A stretch of 64,000 nt of DNA from Watersipora subatra (GCF_963576615.1 NC_088716.1:3472001-3536000); one strand, 5' to 3'; positions 23,671 to 36,648 are shown, counted from the first letter of the stretch. Program-made: numbers and translations. Notes: generated by a model from the sequence alone, not told the origin.

Positions 23671-26600
23671 TTATGTTGACTTAGTTTTAGGACTATCGTC
23701 AGTTAACATTGCAGAGAGTACGGTACAAAGAAGGGGGGCGAGTGCATATCCAATGTGCACTGCGTACAACAAGTCTGCATAGATCTACAAAAAATAACAA
23801 CAAAACTTGTTCAACTAAAATAAGAAAAAAACTAAGCTAAGTTAAGCTCGAGTTAAGTGGCGTTAAGTTTCTCATATCCACACTTTCATGGTGAGGATAT
23901 AAGAAAACAATAATGGAAAAAGTTGGTTTGTACCACAGAAAATGGCTCCAAAGTCATAAAGGTCAGGGTCATAAAGTTAGAATATACTATTACTCTTACA
24001 TAACAAGGAAGAAAAGACAACTCTTGAACAAACCTATACTACCATAAAAGCCACACTTTATCCTACATAAGGGCCCTACATAAGGGCCACACTTTATCCT
24101 TAGCCTGTTATAATGTTATTAGAAAGTACTAGAAATAGGTACAGGTGACCAATCATTTTAACAGAAGGCATTGCAGTATAAAACAGGGTTAACTATACCC
24201 TCGCTTTGGCAACATTAAAAAAAAGTTTCTGACCATAACCTAGCATTTATGTGAATTTTATACATTTAAGGCAACTCCAGTCAGAATGGATATGACGTGA
24301 AAAGGCAATTTCAACCTACCATTCTGTATTTGGATTAAAAATTGTTTCTTACAAACATGGGCAAGCATTTAATTGACTCGGCTACACTTGAGCAATGTAT
24401 AACCAGCAATGGAACTAGCACACTGCTATAAATGGGACAACTTATGGCAAGTGGATTATAATAATTTAATAGCAGCTAGTGGTAAGTGTGCAAAACACTG
24501 GATGATAAGCACAAAGCCACCTGATGACACCTGAAGACAAATGTTTTGAAATAGACCACCTGATGACTTATGCACTACCATACTAAATGACACTTAAAGG
24601 GAAAGTGAACGCAATTTACTGATAAAGGCCAAGTTTTACCCTATTTGTTTTGTGTAATTTACTACGTTTAACAAAATATAAATTATTTTTTACAACAGGT
24701 AAATACTCAAAATAATATTTTAAAAACAAAAAATGCCCGTGCATTCACATATAACTGAGTACAGAGTCTTTTTTCAACTACATATTTTGCAAAAATCGGA
24801 TAAATAACGCCATTGCAAAAATGTGTGTGAAATGGACTCGCCACTGGGAACGCTGATTCTTAATCAATCATTCAATTACGTGAAACGTAGCGTTTGAGAC
24901 CGCACGTCCCCGCAATTGTGACAACCAAGAAACAAGTGCTCATATAGAACACAATCTATGATCGTCTTTGCTAAAACGTATCGCTAAAAAATTTCAACTA
25001 TAATTTATTTCTATCGTTCTTTTATTACGTTCACGCTAAAAGACTCACTGCTAAAACAACTACTACTTTCTCGTCTACCACTACTTTGGAAGAAAAAACC
25101 GAAAAGTTATTCCTTCATGCGTTGTTTTCTACATAATGTTGCCTGATCCAAATGGATGTTATGCAGGCTTCAAAAATACAACACCCGCTACTAGCGAGTG
25201 TTCTAGCGCAGGAGATAACACCCCCATGACACATATCTGGAGTTGAGTTCTCTTACCTCCATATAAAGATTGTAGGAATGCAGCTCAAAACTGATGAGAG
25301 CGTAAGACAGAGCAAACGTAGCTAAAAGTTTAGACATCAATGTAGAGGGAAGAGTAAGTAAGGGATGATTCACTAGAGACTTCAGTGCAGCTTTCTTTGA
25401 GCAGAGTTTAACCACCTGTAAGTAAACATCAGTCCCCGCGCTAAAGACAAAAACAATATATTTAAGTTAATGTATTAACTTAAATATAATATATATTAAC
25501 TTAAGATAAGATTGGACAAAGTTGGAAAAACAAGAAGCCACAAATTGAACAGAAAAAGTGTGAACACTGGATTTTAAGCAGCCATATTGACATCTTAATG
25601 AAAAAAGTGATTTGTAGCGATTTTTACTCCAAAGCTTTCACAAACTGGATCTGGTTCAAGTCAAAACCGAGCTTCGAAATTACCAAGTTGGTACCAGGAG
25701 CAGCCGTGACCTTGACCACTAATATCGCGACATCGCATACTGTGCGATCTACTCACTGCTTTTTCTCCATTTACTATTAGAAACTCCAGCAAGAAGCACA
25801 TAAAGTAGCCTGAGGAGAATCCATGCCATCCGGCGAGGAAAACCAAGGAGACACCCTGAGAAATATTCTTATTGTTGAGAAACCTCAGTCTCTTATATAC
25901 ATATCTACAAAAACAGAGAGTTGCAGCTAATGAAATACACTTAAAACAGAGAACATTATTACGACTAAATAATAAAGAACCTGAGTAAACAACTCCACAA
26001 GTGATTAAAACGAAAAAGAGAACAACTTCAAACATGAGACTTACGTGAGCACCCATTTGTTAGTATTGATATTAAAGCTGTCGATAAAATGTTGAGTTTG
26101 AGTAGCTGTAAAATATCGATTGACCTTGACATTGGCACATTGATCCCATTGAATGATACCTTGTGCATCTTTGCCATTATATGCCATTCCAGAGAATATA
26201 CAGCTCCCTTCCTGTAACCATAACGTTAGAAATGAAATCATGCCATGCCCTACTGAAGGAAAATTTTGACTGACAAAATACAAATAATGGCAACAATATT
26301 CGTAATTAATAATAACAATTTGACAAATCTGGGGACAACTCAAGTTCAGTATCAGACAAGTTCAAATGAGCTGATCCCCTTATACAAATTACAACTGCAC
26401 CGTGTCACGCTTTCCACGCTGGTTCTGTTTTAAATAACCTGAATGATGAGATGGAGTTAAACAGAATGGCTCTGAAGTAGGGGCTGGAAGAGACACGTAC
26501 CGCGACTAACCACACGCCTAAGTACTTGAGCAACACCACTTGGCCCCATATCGCTACAGTCACCACCTTTAGCACCAACCACTGGCTCTGCAAGAAAAAG

Positions 26601-29600
26601 TAACACAGTGAGAGAGAGAACAACACCTTCAGCACAAACAATCTATCATTTCCAAGGAATGAAAACAGAGTTGGCATCTGAGCCTTTCCTAGCGTAAGAC
26701 TCTAGCTTATTTACAATCTGTAAGTCTTAAAACACTCATGATAAATTTTGAAGCTGTAACACAAGCTATTTCCTATAGACAAGTAAGCTTTGCAACGAGC
26801 ATTACAATTGCTTCAATTTGTAGGTCCTTCTGACAGGTCAACAAAACCATAAACTATGTGCATATTGACCAGCTGATGGGACACCCTGCCCTATGGCTCT
26901 TTTGTCCTGAATATTCAATCTTTCCAATGGTGTCTAGAGGATCAAGAGCAGACAACTCTATTTTAAATCTAGATAAATTAATGACAAGGTAACTGGTATT
27001 TACAAATCTGGATTATTAACTATCAAGTGCTGCTGATGAAAGTACGGCATCATTAGAATTGAGATCACAACTGAATAGTTTAAATATATTATGTATTATT
27101 ATATAATATTAATACATAATATAATATTATATTATGTTGTGGTAATTGTACATCCCATTATGTCGTCATTGCAACAGTTCTAAGGACGTTAGTAGCTGAA
27201 AAGCATGTAATTAATTTTGTAGTATTTGTTACATAATTACATTATAAATATGCACATCAGCAAAGTAGAGCCTCCCCTTACTCATTGGTATACAAATATA
27301 ATAACCAGCTTTTGCAGTTTATAAACTTAGTTGAATTATTGACATATGCAGTTGTACCATGGCTTGGTCAGTGCCGAGGGAAGCAAATCCATATTAAGCT
27401 GCAACATCAAGTTAGCGAGGCTGTCTCGACACCCTAGAACAGGTACTACTTTGTTATGACACAATAGAGCAGGTACCAGCCTGTCATGACACATTGAAGC
27501 AGGTCCTAATCAACCCCTACATCCTAGAACAGGTACTACTTTGTTATGACACGATAGAGCAGGTAACAAAAGGCCTAGCCAGTAGCTATAGCCAGGCTAA
27601 GTGTATATAGTGACGAGATCAAGCAAACACTACCTTGAACTCTTGCGTATAGAAGTATTGAGTAGGGATGTACGGACTGAGAAGAGGGAAGGCGACAACA
27701 AGAACAATGCCTATTGTCAGTCTCTGCATCGCGTATCTCCAGCTGCCAGGCAACAAGAGAATAAACTGAATGGAAACAACCAGTAAACTTAAAGTTGAAC
27801 TTTTACAAAAATTTTGTAGAACTAAACATGGTAGTTACTGATACTTAACTCACTACTTAACTCACAAACATGGTAGTTACTGATACTTAACTCACTACTT
27901 AACTCACAAACATGGTAGTTACTGATACTTAACTCACTACTTAACTCACAAACATGGTACTTACTGATACTTAACTCACTACTTAACTCAATACATATTA
28001 CTACTACACTAAATTTGCTATTCTGACCAAATTAATTCAAACGGATTTTCAAAAAATCGATATACCGCTAGTATTCATGCAATATTTTGAAAATCAGCGC
28101 AGATATTGTTTTACTGTAAAATGCATCTTATTTAGAACAGAATTCTCTACAAGATATGTATAAAATTGTTCAGTGAATCCACTCTCGCAAAATTTCCAAA
28201 GGATTCCCTTGCAGTGAATTTCTTATTGCCACGACGATAGCGAGCTGGTTTTCCCGTTTAAAAATGGAAATGCTTAGCAAAAATATTTTTGATTGGTTGC
28301 ATGTGAACGGCAACAAGGTTGTTCCATAAAAGGCAAGATTTGATTGGTCTAGCTAATGTGTAGGCTTCATATTAAAAAGAAAAGGGAAACCCTATTGATA
28401 AACCGATACGTCGACTTACGGTAGCGAACGAGTTGAACAAAGTATTGGTATTTACCTATCATTTGCGATTGCTTTTGATGTTTGAGGGGATCTGACTGTC
28501 AGGATGCTTCAAGATTAAAATCAACAAAACTTGATCGCGGTAAACACACTCAGATCAAGCAATTTTGATTATGACATACATAGTTGCAAAGAGACTGACA
28601 GAATAGAGACGCATAACGCTGCAACTTGAACACAATAGCTGATATCAACTATAACAATGATAGCAACTAGTGACGTCATTTCATGCATACTTTTTTCTGA
28701 GCGTTTCAACTGCGATCAGTTGTTTTTATTATAATCTTGAGACATCCTGGCAGTCAGATCCCCTCAAACATAAAAACAATCATATGGAAAATGATAGTAA
28801 ATACCGATACTTTCTGATAAATCTACTAAAACGCACTCCCGGATAAAATGCATGATCTTGAATAACAAGAATGTTTACAGAGAACAAACATCGATGGTAA
28901 AACACAACATGCAACAATTTAATTCAGCAAACCAGCAATTAGAAATCAACTCAGCATACAGACCTGCTTCCTATATCCTCATTGAACTGACCATCTGTGA
29001 ATAGTCTATACTTTCTAAATGATATCTGTGGTCCAGTCATCATTGAGGCAGGGTAATAAGAGAAGCCCAGCAGCTCCAGTAGGCTTGGAACTGAGGCTAT
29101 GGCAGTCTCTTCCTTACCTTTAACATCCTGCAATAGCAAACAGCCAATCGATTATACGTAAATGTATATGCGTATATGATTATACGTATATGCGTTAAAA
29201 CTGAGGCTATTATACGTATATGCGTTGGAACTGAGGCTATTATACGTATATGCGTTGGAACTGAGGCTATTATACGTATATGCGTTGGAACTGAGGCTAT
29301 TATACATATATGCGTTGGAACTGAGGCTATTATACGTATATGCGTTGCTGACCATTGCTGACCTTCACTAATTCGTGCTGCCAATTAGCAGCACGGATTA
29401 GTGAAGCAATAAGTAATTTTTAGCATACATGGCTAAAAATCACATGACACATATGCTAAAGCCATATGAAATGTGAAAGTTATATCAGGTTCGACAGTTG
29501 TATGACATGTTTTTGAAAGCCACCTAAACATGTACAAGTCATATATTGAAGTATAAGTATATATGTAAAAGTAATATATATGAGATCATATGATACAGAT

Positions 29601-30884
29601 ATGTGAGATCATATGCCACATATATGTGAGATCATATGCCACATATATATGAGATCATATGACACATATATGTGCGATCATATGACACATATATGTGAGA
29701 TCATATGACACATATATGTGAGATCATATGCCACATATATATGAGATCATATGACACATATATGTGAGATCATATAACACATATATGTATATGAATGCAT
29801 ATAAACACCAGGAGGCATGATACACCTTAAGCCTGGTTACCATATCGATTGCGAGACTTTGGTGGTAATCGTGTGCAGCAAAATGCTTGTGACGCAAGGC
29901 ACGGCGACTTCTGTTCACATAAAGCTGCATCGCAAATAATCGTAAAAAAATGTTTGCTAGCCATGCCGTTCCGATAATGCTGACCTGCACCTGTACAGTG
30001 TATTTCGAGAAGGTTTTGCTTGCGGCTCTTGGTGAAATTTGAACAGCGTTAAACTCTTGCGTTGACCGCTGGCAACTACCGGTGGTACTCGGTGTGTAGG
30101 TTCACAATTCACCGCTGATGGTGCTGTCGTCGGTGCTTGCGACGTATATGAGAACCAGGCTTAAAGTACAACCTATCAACATCATTACATTGAGTCAAGT
30201 ACCAGCACACTACATCTCTCTTGTAGTAGACTCAATATGCATGACTCAGCAATAGAATACCAAAGAAACACAATACTATACCAGAGTAACAGAATGTTGG
30301 AAGAGCATAATTCAAAAATACTTCTAATCATAGAAGTCTATGTGACACCATAGAGGCTGAGTACCTGCTGTGCACCATCATACACATCCCATTGAACTCC
30401 AATAAGCTTGAGAGTTAACACACAGTGCGGGGCTGTCCAGGTAACTGCTGTTTTCGGGGCCGTATCAATCAGGTATGCATATCCTAGGAAACCCTGCAAT
30501 GCCCATACTTAAAGTTAAATATATATAATGCAGTATTATGACACTAAACAATTTTACGACAGAGATGTACTAATTCAATACAAACAGGGGGAGTCCCTGT
30601 GAATGCCCGCATCTACTGTAGCACGGAGACGGCGAGTTCTGCAATGAGTGCTTCTGTTAAACTAAAAGGTTTTCTATAACATTGACTGGCCACTGAAAGG
30701 TAAGCCGTTAACATGGTAAATAAACTACTAAAGCCCTCTATTTTGTGGAGGTAGAATTATGCAACTCTCTACTTGAGCTTACAAGATGGAGACTATTATA
30801 GACAGATCATAATTATGGGACCACCCAGAAATCTCTTTCATGTCTCTTGTTATTTATCAATTCACTTTCTTATTTATCTCAGAC

Positions 30885-30934
<50 letters not shown>

Positions 30935-33390
30935 TGGCGAAAATCTTTGTGAAAATCTGTCTGATTGTCAAAAAGTGTTCCACTCTATAACTTGTTTATA
31001 TGTATTGTATATATATACAATATATATACACAATATATATATACAATATATATACACAATATATATATACAATACATATATACAATATATATATAAACAA
31101 TACATATTTTAGAAGCAAGAAGTTTTAAGGACACTCTGTCTGCCACCAAAAGTATTCACAAGAAATATAATCTATTTAATGATTTTCTATTTTAATCATT
31201 TTATCCATTCTGGCGATTGACAATAAGGGCTGGACAACTAAATATTACGATGCTATTACCCAAAAGGCCACTACTTTTATATAGTTACAACTATATAAAA
31301 TCATGAGAAATTTGGCTAATTTTGTCGATGAATATAAACTCAGTTTTTATTGGATTTTTTGTTAGTGTACTGATACCGCTATGACACAATGTATGACACA
31401 ATGTATGACACAATGTATGACACAATGTATGACACAACGTATGACACAATGTTACAACTACTTACATGTTACAACTAAATCTGACTAAAAAGGTAAATAT
31501 CTGTCAATATTTAATATTTAAATTGATGCGTATACTTCCATAATTTATCTAATAAATATTCAACTGTAAGCGATATCAACAAGCAGTCATGGATGCCAAC
31601 TTAAAATAAAAACTGTTAAATGTTTGTCACGAAGTAGGAAGGGATCAAGTAGCTTTACTATACAGCCTTTCATGATCATTTGAAAAAGCTGCATTTATGT
31701 TTTATAAAAATGAGTTTTACTTCGACCAACAATTTGGCCAATCAGAAGCCAAGAGAGTTGGCAGCTAAGCCAATCGGGAAAAAGAATCAAACAAGTTACA
31801 AAGGGCTCAAATAATTTTACCATACAGCCTTCTATGATCATTTGAAAAAGCTGCATTTATGTTTTATAAAAATGAGTTTTACTTCGCCCAACAATTTGGC
31901 CAATCAGAAGCCAAAAGAGTTGGCAGCTAAGCCAATCAGTAAAAAGAATCAAACAAGTTACAACGGGCTGAAATAATTTTACCATACAGCCTTCCATGAT
32001 CGTTTGAAAAAGCTGCATTTATGTTTTATAAAAATGAGTTTTACTTCGACCAATAATTTGGCCAATCAGAAGCCAAGAGAGTTGGCATCTTAACCAATCT
32101 GTGTAGAGAACTCACCAAGTTACAAAAGGATCAAATAGTTTTACAATACAATCCTTTATGAGCATTTGAAAAAGCTGAATGTATGTTTCAAAATTTGAGT
32201 TTTACATTGACTAACAATTTGGCCAATCAAAAGCCTAGAGAGTTAGCAGTTTAGCCAATCAGAATGGAGAACCCACCAAGTTAAGTATGATGGAAGAGAT
32301 GACGGCCAACCTAGAGGATTTGAAAGTCCGAAGAATTACATAGGCAGCCAGTATGTTAGCCAGGAAATAGATTGAGTCGCTGCCTACAAATTCAAACAAA
32401 ACACGAGTGAGACGACGTTACTCGAACTAACGACATCACAATGGACTAGACAGATTGGGAAATAAGGATATTTGTGTAACAATGACGACAGAAAAAAGCA
32501 AAAACCACAACAAAGACTTACTGCGCTATGAACACCCCTACAAAAGTGATAGGGCAATAAGAGGAACTGGCCTTGTATACAGCAATCATTTAACAAAGGC
32601 AAATAGACTGTGACCTACCGAAGTTGAAATGTAGAAGAAGGGCCGAAGTAATTGTATTGTAAATGTGGTGAAGGTTAGCATTAGCTCCATGCAAAACCAC
32701 CCTTTGTATGATGGCTATCGGGTAAACTACAATGTAACGGGACAAACCAACCTATAATAGATCTCCCCAACTGTGCTCTCATTAGCTTAGCACACCCAAT
32801 GCTCCGAGTGGTTTAACAAACACGGTGCACTGATTGGCTAATCACACTTAGTGATATGATTGGTAACAAATAAGCAATACAGTCATATGATTAGCTTAGC
32901 AAGCTGTAATATGGTTACCCTATGAAATATAACCATATATATTAAGTGGTAAAAATAAAAATCTGATCAATGCTGGCAGCGTTCCCGCTGTAAGAAATGT
33001 GGCAACTAAGCAAGACTAACTTTACCAAAATAAAAATTGTATTCAACCAATCTTGAAAATGATTTTTTTCTTACCCAGAATGCACAAGGCCTACGAGAAG
33101 AAAACAAATGAACATTAGGAGTCGTCAGGCCAAAATTTAGCACAAATTTGTATGATCAAAAAGGCTAACACAAAAAACATATGCATGCTGGATGGTTTAA
33201 ATATTTTGCCTACCAAACAAAACATATCAGAGAGTAATGAATCCATACCATAGAGTAAGGAAACCATACCATAGAGTGATGAAACCTTACCATAAAGTAA
33301 TGAAACAAAGAGTCTGGCTCCAGATATTTCTGCACCAATTCTTTCGCTGAGTAGTCGAGGCAGAACGTCCAGCGCCTCCACCCAGGCCAT
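23671..33390 (-). CDS. LPCAT3: Lysophospholipid acyltransferase 5-like (LPCAT3/MBOAT5), 11 exons, 463 aa
   Basis: Exons in transcript order on the minus strand: 33390-33291, 32726-32619, 32383-32277, 30493-30365, 29127-28964, 27742-27634, 26587-26501, 26211-26045, 25904-25757, 25415-25257, 23784-23671. All junctions are GT-AG and all phases agree; 463 aa against about 487 for the human protein. The family is a multi-pass ER enzyme that reacylates lysophosphatidylcholine and related lysolipids (Lands cycle). Landmarks: HFNFG (about 66-70), TAPHCVLTLKLIG (about 125-137), VPSLLELLGFSY, WDQCANVKV (290-298), SFNINTNKW (313-321) with the catalytic Asn at 315, and LAGWHG with the catalytic His at 351; the 36-residue spacing is that of the family. 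The C-terminus ends TKST rather than a KKxx retrieval signal. The 3' end converges on secreted-protein copy 3. The start was chosen as the only ATG giving an N-terminus like the family's and a phase-1 donor. Confidence 0.9.
24598..25190. mobile_element. 593-bp insertion in last LPCAT3 intron, class unknown
   Basis: Units 1 and 2 read straight from GACACTTA to the segment before the penultimate LPCAT3 exon; unit 3 has about 593 extra bases there, starting AAGGGAAAGTGAACGC. No terminal inverted repeat, target duplication or coding frame could be recognised, so an insertion is inferred only from the comparison with two other copies. Confidence 0.4.
27440..27570. repeat. Imperfect tandem repeat in LPCAT3 intron 6
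   Basis: Units built on CCTAGAACAGGTACTACTTT and TGTTATGACACAATAGAGCA occur two to three times. Confidence 0.7.
27824..27990. repeat. 42-bp minisatellite in LPCAT3 intron 5, four units
   Basis: AAACATGGTAGTTACTGATA recurs at 27824, 27866, 27908 and 27950 (the last with one change), 42 bp apart. The unit itself contains an internal duplication of CTTAACTCACTA. Confidence 0.95.
28440..28855. mobile_element. Foldback MITE family, copy c, in LPCAT3 intron 5
   Basis: The left arm from AAAGTATTGGTATTTACC through GAGGGGATCTGACTG is inverted on the right (CAGTCAGATCCCCTC to ATACCGATACTTTCTG). The centre is about 200 bp and includes TTCTGAGCGTTTCAACTGCG, also present in copy d at 62235-62270. Confidence 0.7.
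29176..29347. repeat. 30-bp minisatellite adjoining LPCAT3 exon 5
   Basis: Five units of TATACGTATATGCG plus TTGGAACTGAGGCTAT. The second part is identical over 16 bases to coding bases 29085-29100 in LPCAT3 exon 5 (encoding the Ala-Ser-Val-Pro region on the minus strand). The array lies 49 bp upstream of that exon's acceptor. Confidence 0.9.
29363..29406. repeat. Inverted repeat, about 18-bp arms
   Basis: CTTCACTAATTCGTGCTG, a 7-base loop, then its near-perfect inverse GCAGCACGGATTAGTGAAG. It directly abuts the 30-bp minisatellite. Confidence 0.85.
29560..29790. repeat. 23-25 bp ATATGTGAGATCATATGACAC array
   Basis: About nine units in LPCAT3 intron 4. Each includes short palindromes (CATATG, ATATAT). 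Confidence 0.9.
29831..30160. mobile_element. 330-bp inverted-repeat element at a TTAA site
   Basis: Ends are GCCTGGTT and AACCAGGC, each bordered by TTAA (29827-29830 and 30161-30164). Inner sequence is not coding. The TTAA borders suggest a piggyBac-type or TAA-duplicating (Harbinger-type) non-autonomous element; compare 60839-61048, whose ends also read GCCTGGT. Confidence 0.6.
30885..31105. repeat. (TA)n and ATATACAATATATA repeats
   Basis: About 45 bp of TA dinucleotide near 30886-30930 and a second tract of TATACAATATATACACA steps at 31005-31105, in LPCAT3 intron 3. Confidence 0.9.
31376..31452. repeat. 12-bp repeat ATGACACAATGT, six units
   Basis: Near-perfect tandem copies in LPCAT3 intron 3, with one C/T change. 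Confidence 0.95.
31640..32290. repeat. 162-bp satellite overlapping LPCAT3 exon 3 donor, four units
   Basis: The marker CAAGTTAC recurs at 31792, 31954 and 32116, and CAAGTT at 32277, spaced 162, 162 and 161 bp. Other shared blocks are AAAAAGCTGCATTTATG and AATTTGGCCAATCAGAAGCC. The unit at 32277 is where exon 3 of LPCAT3 ends; on the minus strand AACTTG|GTGGGT is the real donor, and the previous unit has AACTTG|GTGAGT. Confidence 0.85.
33235..33297 (-). repeat. In-frame 21-bp triplication of LPCAT3 exon 1 donor
   Basis: On the minus strand, TTACTTTATG|GTAAGG is followed by two more 21-bp units ending CTCTATG|GTATGG. All three keep the exon frame, so each later donor would add seven residues of the VSSLYGM type. 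Confidence 0.8.
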
Positions 33391-34959
33391 AGCGACCTTT
33401 AATCAATCGCTCTACTATAAAAGGCAGGATCAGGATGAGAGTCCTTTTTATTGATACCGATGAAAGTACAGCCTCTTGATTACTAGCAGTGCATGTTATC
33501 TTATCAGCAGATGCGGAGAAACTGATGACAGGAAAGCGATTGTACACACGAGTTTATGTTTGCTCAATGAAGCCTTTGAAATCTGTCAACAAGTATTGTC
33601 AGGTACTATCTGTGTGGCCTGCACTTGAACTCCCGCAATCATGCAGATTGAAATAGGCCTGTTCAATAGAGTAATAGAAACAGCATCAGTTGCTAAAACT
33701 TATCAAACCTTGACGGTCTTTAGAAATATACTGATAGAATGATTCCGCTGTAAAATTGAGTTACAATTCTTCAAAAGTAGGATATGAGCACAATTTTAGA
33801 ACACTATACTAACTGGCTTATTTTATTGAAGATGCCTTCAGCTCAAGACCAACGTATTAACTATAGCGACAATCATTCCAGTCTGACTGAATATTAGTCT
33901 ACAGTCCCAAGTACTTCAGGAAGGTTAAACTACAGACCCATCGGCGAAATAGAAACTAGATTTTGTGAGCCTGAATTTTAACACTCCATAACATTTAAAA
34001 TGCCTTTTAAACTTTCGCAATAAATATACAGAAAGGTACACGTCTTTGTCCTTCTATACGTGACATACTTGGATAGTATATTATATATACAATACTGCAT
34101 GACGGGAGAAACGAAAGAGGAAAAGCTGGCGCTAAATATTCTTGAGCCAATTATCGCCAGAATAGCAAAATAATGGACCGCAGTTATTGGCAATTTGCGC
34201 AAGTTATTTTTGGTAAATATTTTATTTTTACTTCAAAATGTTGAAAGATGAAAAAATGTAGATCTGTCTTTTTTCTAGTCCACTTAAAAGCTAAGGATAA
34301 TTTCTGCATAGATTGCAAATAAATCGATTAAAATTTTACTCGATTAAAATGCAATACAATTTTTGTAGCTTGGTAAAAATGTGTGTTATTTGCAGAGACC
34401 CGCAGAAGATTCCGGAATACTAAGTGAGCCAATAACATTTACCAGAAACAACAAAAGACTGACCTTTTGGAAATGACTGAAAGGATAACAAATTAAACTT
34501 TGTGAAATAGCTGTCTATCAAGAAGCCTTGGCTCCAGCTAAGTATAAAAACGGCATGTAAAACTCAGACAAAACTAGCCAAAGAAACATGCGTTATAAGC
34601 AAATAATTGCAGAATGCCTCATATGGTTACACATTACCGTCTCTAGTAAGCCTGTTTTTTCCAGAGCCATACTATCAATTGTTTTTTTAATCATAAAATT
34701 ATTAGATAAAAAGTGGCTATCATTTTATAGCAGATATATGGTGTCGATAGAGAACAAACATTAGATAATTTTTCAGTATGCTATGAGGATACCACCACAT
34801 AATCATGCATTTACAGAGTTATTAAAATCTTTTTTACAAAGTATCAATGCTTTAATAGGAAGTGCTCACTATTCAAAATCTGTCTGCACATGAGTTATCT
34901 TTGTAGTGATTGGATATTCAGTATAAAATTGTTCATGAGATTAGCTACTTGGCAGATTC

Positions 34960-35215
34960 AAATGTTTGTTGTAGTCTAGCGAATGAGAAAAGCCCTACTA
35001 AATGGATTCAAGTATTTGTTGTACAGTCTAGCGAATGAGAAAAGCCCTACTAAATGGATTCAAGTATTTGTTGTACAGTCTAGCGAATGAGAAAAGCCCT
35101 ACTAAATGGATTCAAGTATTTGTTGTACAGTCTAGCAAATGAAAAAAGCCCTACTAAATGGATTCAAGTATTTGTTGTACAGTCTAGCGAATGAAAAAAG
35201 CCCTACTAAATGTTT
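34960..35215. repeat. 52-bp minisatellite, about five units
   Basis: Unit includes TCTAGCGAATGAGAAAAGCC and AAATGGATTCAAGTATTTG. The first unit is the most diverged. Confidence 0.95.
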
Positions 35216-35390
35216 GAGGTATGCTGTTTCTCTCAACAATGTATGAGAAAGTTTGATGTCTTTTTTATTTAGTGAATTACAAATAGTAATGTTTGTTTTG
35301 ACCTACTCACAAAACTCTCCGCATAATCCCAATTTGTCAAGTCATGCTTGACTTTTTAAGTACTCTTAAAAAAACAACATTGTTATAAGA

Positions 35391-36648
35391 TGGGATGCTT
35401 TATTCTATCTATTAAACCTAAAAATTCAGAATTCATTATACAATATTGGTGCTGCCTGGTTATCAGTCATTAACCTAATTGCAAAAAAACTATGCTCCCG
35501 AAAGTGTTTAGAAGTTATGCTTAGGTCTAAAACTTGGTTGATATCAAAGTTAATAGCTATGAATATAGCAAGACGGAATTTAATTACTGTCTAATACTAA
35601 AGCATTAAAAGGGCGGCAATAAATACAATAACAGTTAGCAAAGGTAATAATGCTAATAATAATTAATAATAATTAATTAATTATTATTAATTAATTAATA
35701 TATTTAAATTAATATTATTAATTTATTAATCATTATTATTAATTAATAATAATGCCTGGAATAATGCTAAAAGGTTTTTTAGAGTTCAGTACTTACTAAT
35801 TGGCTATTTGATAAATTCCTTATAGTGGTAATTGCTTGATTTATGCTAATACTATGTTTGGGGAAGATGCATGGCATTTGTAAACTGGATACATGTCTGA
35901 TGCGCATAGCATCATTTAAATAAAGATATTAAATTTTTGCTGCTACTACTAACGTTGATGGCAGTTTCTGACAAGACTATAGCGGAAACAGACTAAGGAC
36001 CTATGTGTTATCGGGGACAGCAAATACACTTCGTATCAAAAAAAGGCATAGATTTATGTTTACGGAGCTGATTGGCTGATTTGGCTAATTGCGCACGGCG
36101 CAAAGAAGATCTTATTTATGTATTTCTACTCACCTTTTAATGGCAAATAATCACTGCTTGACAATAATATCTCCGGTAGGTATAGTAAATAAATTATGGG
36201 ATGCTTTATTCTATCTATTAAACCTAAGAATCGTTATACCCCTTGTCGCGCCTCCTTGGCAAAAAAAACGACACAAAAATGCCCTGTGACCACCAGACTA
36301 ATACATTCTAATGCTATGTGCATTGGAACTAAACTGCACTTGGGGATAGCAAGATGGAATTTAAATATTGTCTATTATTATAACATTAAAATTGCAACAA
36401 TAAATACAACAACAGTTAGCAATATTAGCAATATCAGTTAGCAGTTGTTATTTTTTATAAGTTAACAGTTAGATAATCTGGAATAATGCTGAAATGGTTT
36501 TTAGAGTATAGTCTATAATTAATAATTGGTTATTTGAAGAATTCCTTATAGTAGTAATGGTTTGATTTATGCTTATACTATGTTTGGGGTTGGCAGGATG
36601 CTTGGCATTTCTAAACTGTGTATACATGTCTGATGCGCATAGCATCTG
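35391..36648. repeat. Direct duplication, about 450-520 bp copies with spacer
   Basis: TGGGATGCTTTATTCTATCT starts at 35391 and 36197; both copies run in the same order to GTCTGATGCGCATAGCATC near 35900 and 36640. The left copy is longer because of an expanded AT-rich palindrome. Confidence 0.85.

Larger units (their letters stand above)
20631..25500. repeat. Tandem array unit 3 (partial, merges with LPCAT3 3' end)
   Basis: Similarity to units 1 and 2 starts near 20631 and ends near 25500, just upstream (in minus-strand sense) of the penultimate LPCAT3 exon. Beyond that the sequence is LPCAT3 gene body. This unit still contains the terminal LPCAT3 exon (23671-23784), which units 1 and 2 lack, so it is the best candidate for the ancestral arrangement. 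Its minisatellites are nearly absent: two to three 18-bp units and one 50-bp unit. Confidence 0.8.

Noticed and set aside
25203-25256. Read-through C-terminus of the LPCAT3 penultimate exon
   Set aside because: The GTAAGA donor and a well-matched terminal exon at 23784..23671 with the right phase explain the end better.
34960-35215. Regularly spaced repeats resembling a CRISPR array
   Set aside because: The 52-bp units are contiguous with no unique spacers, and the genome is eukaryotic.
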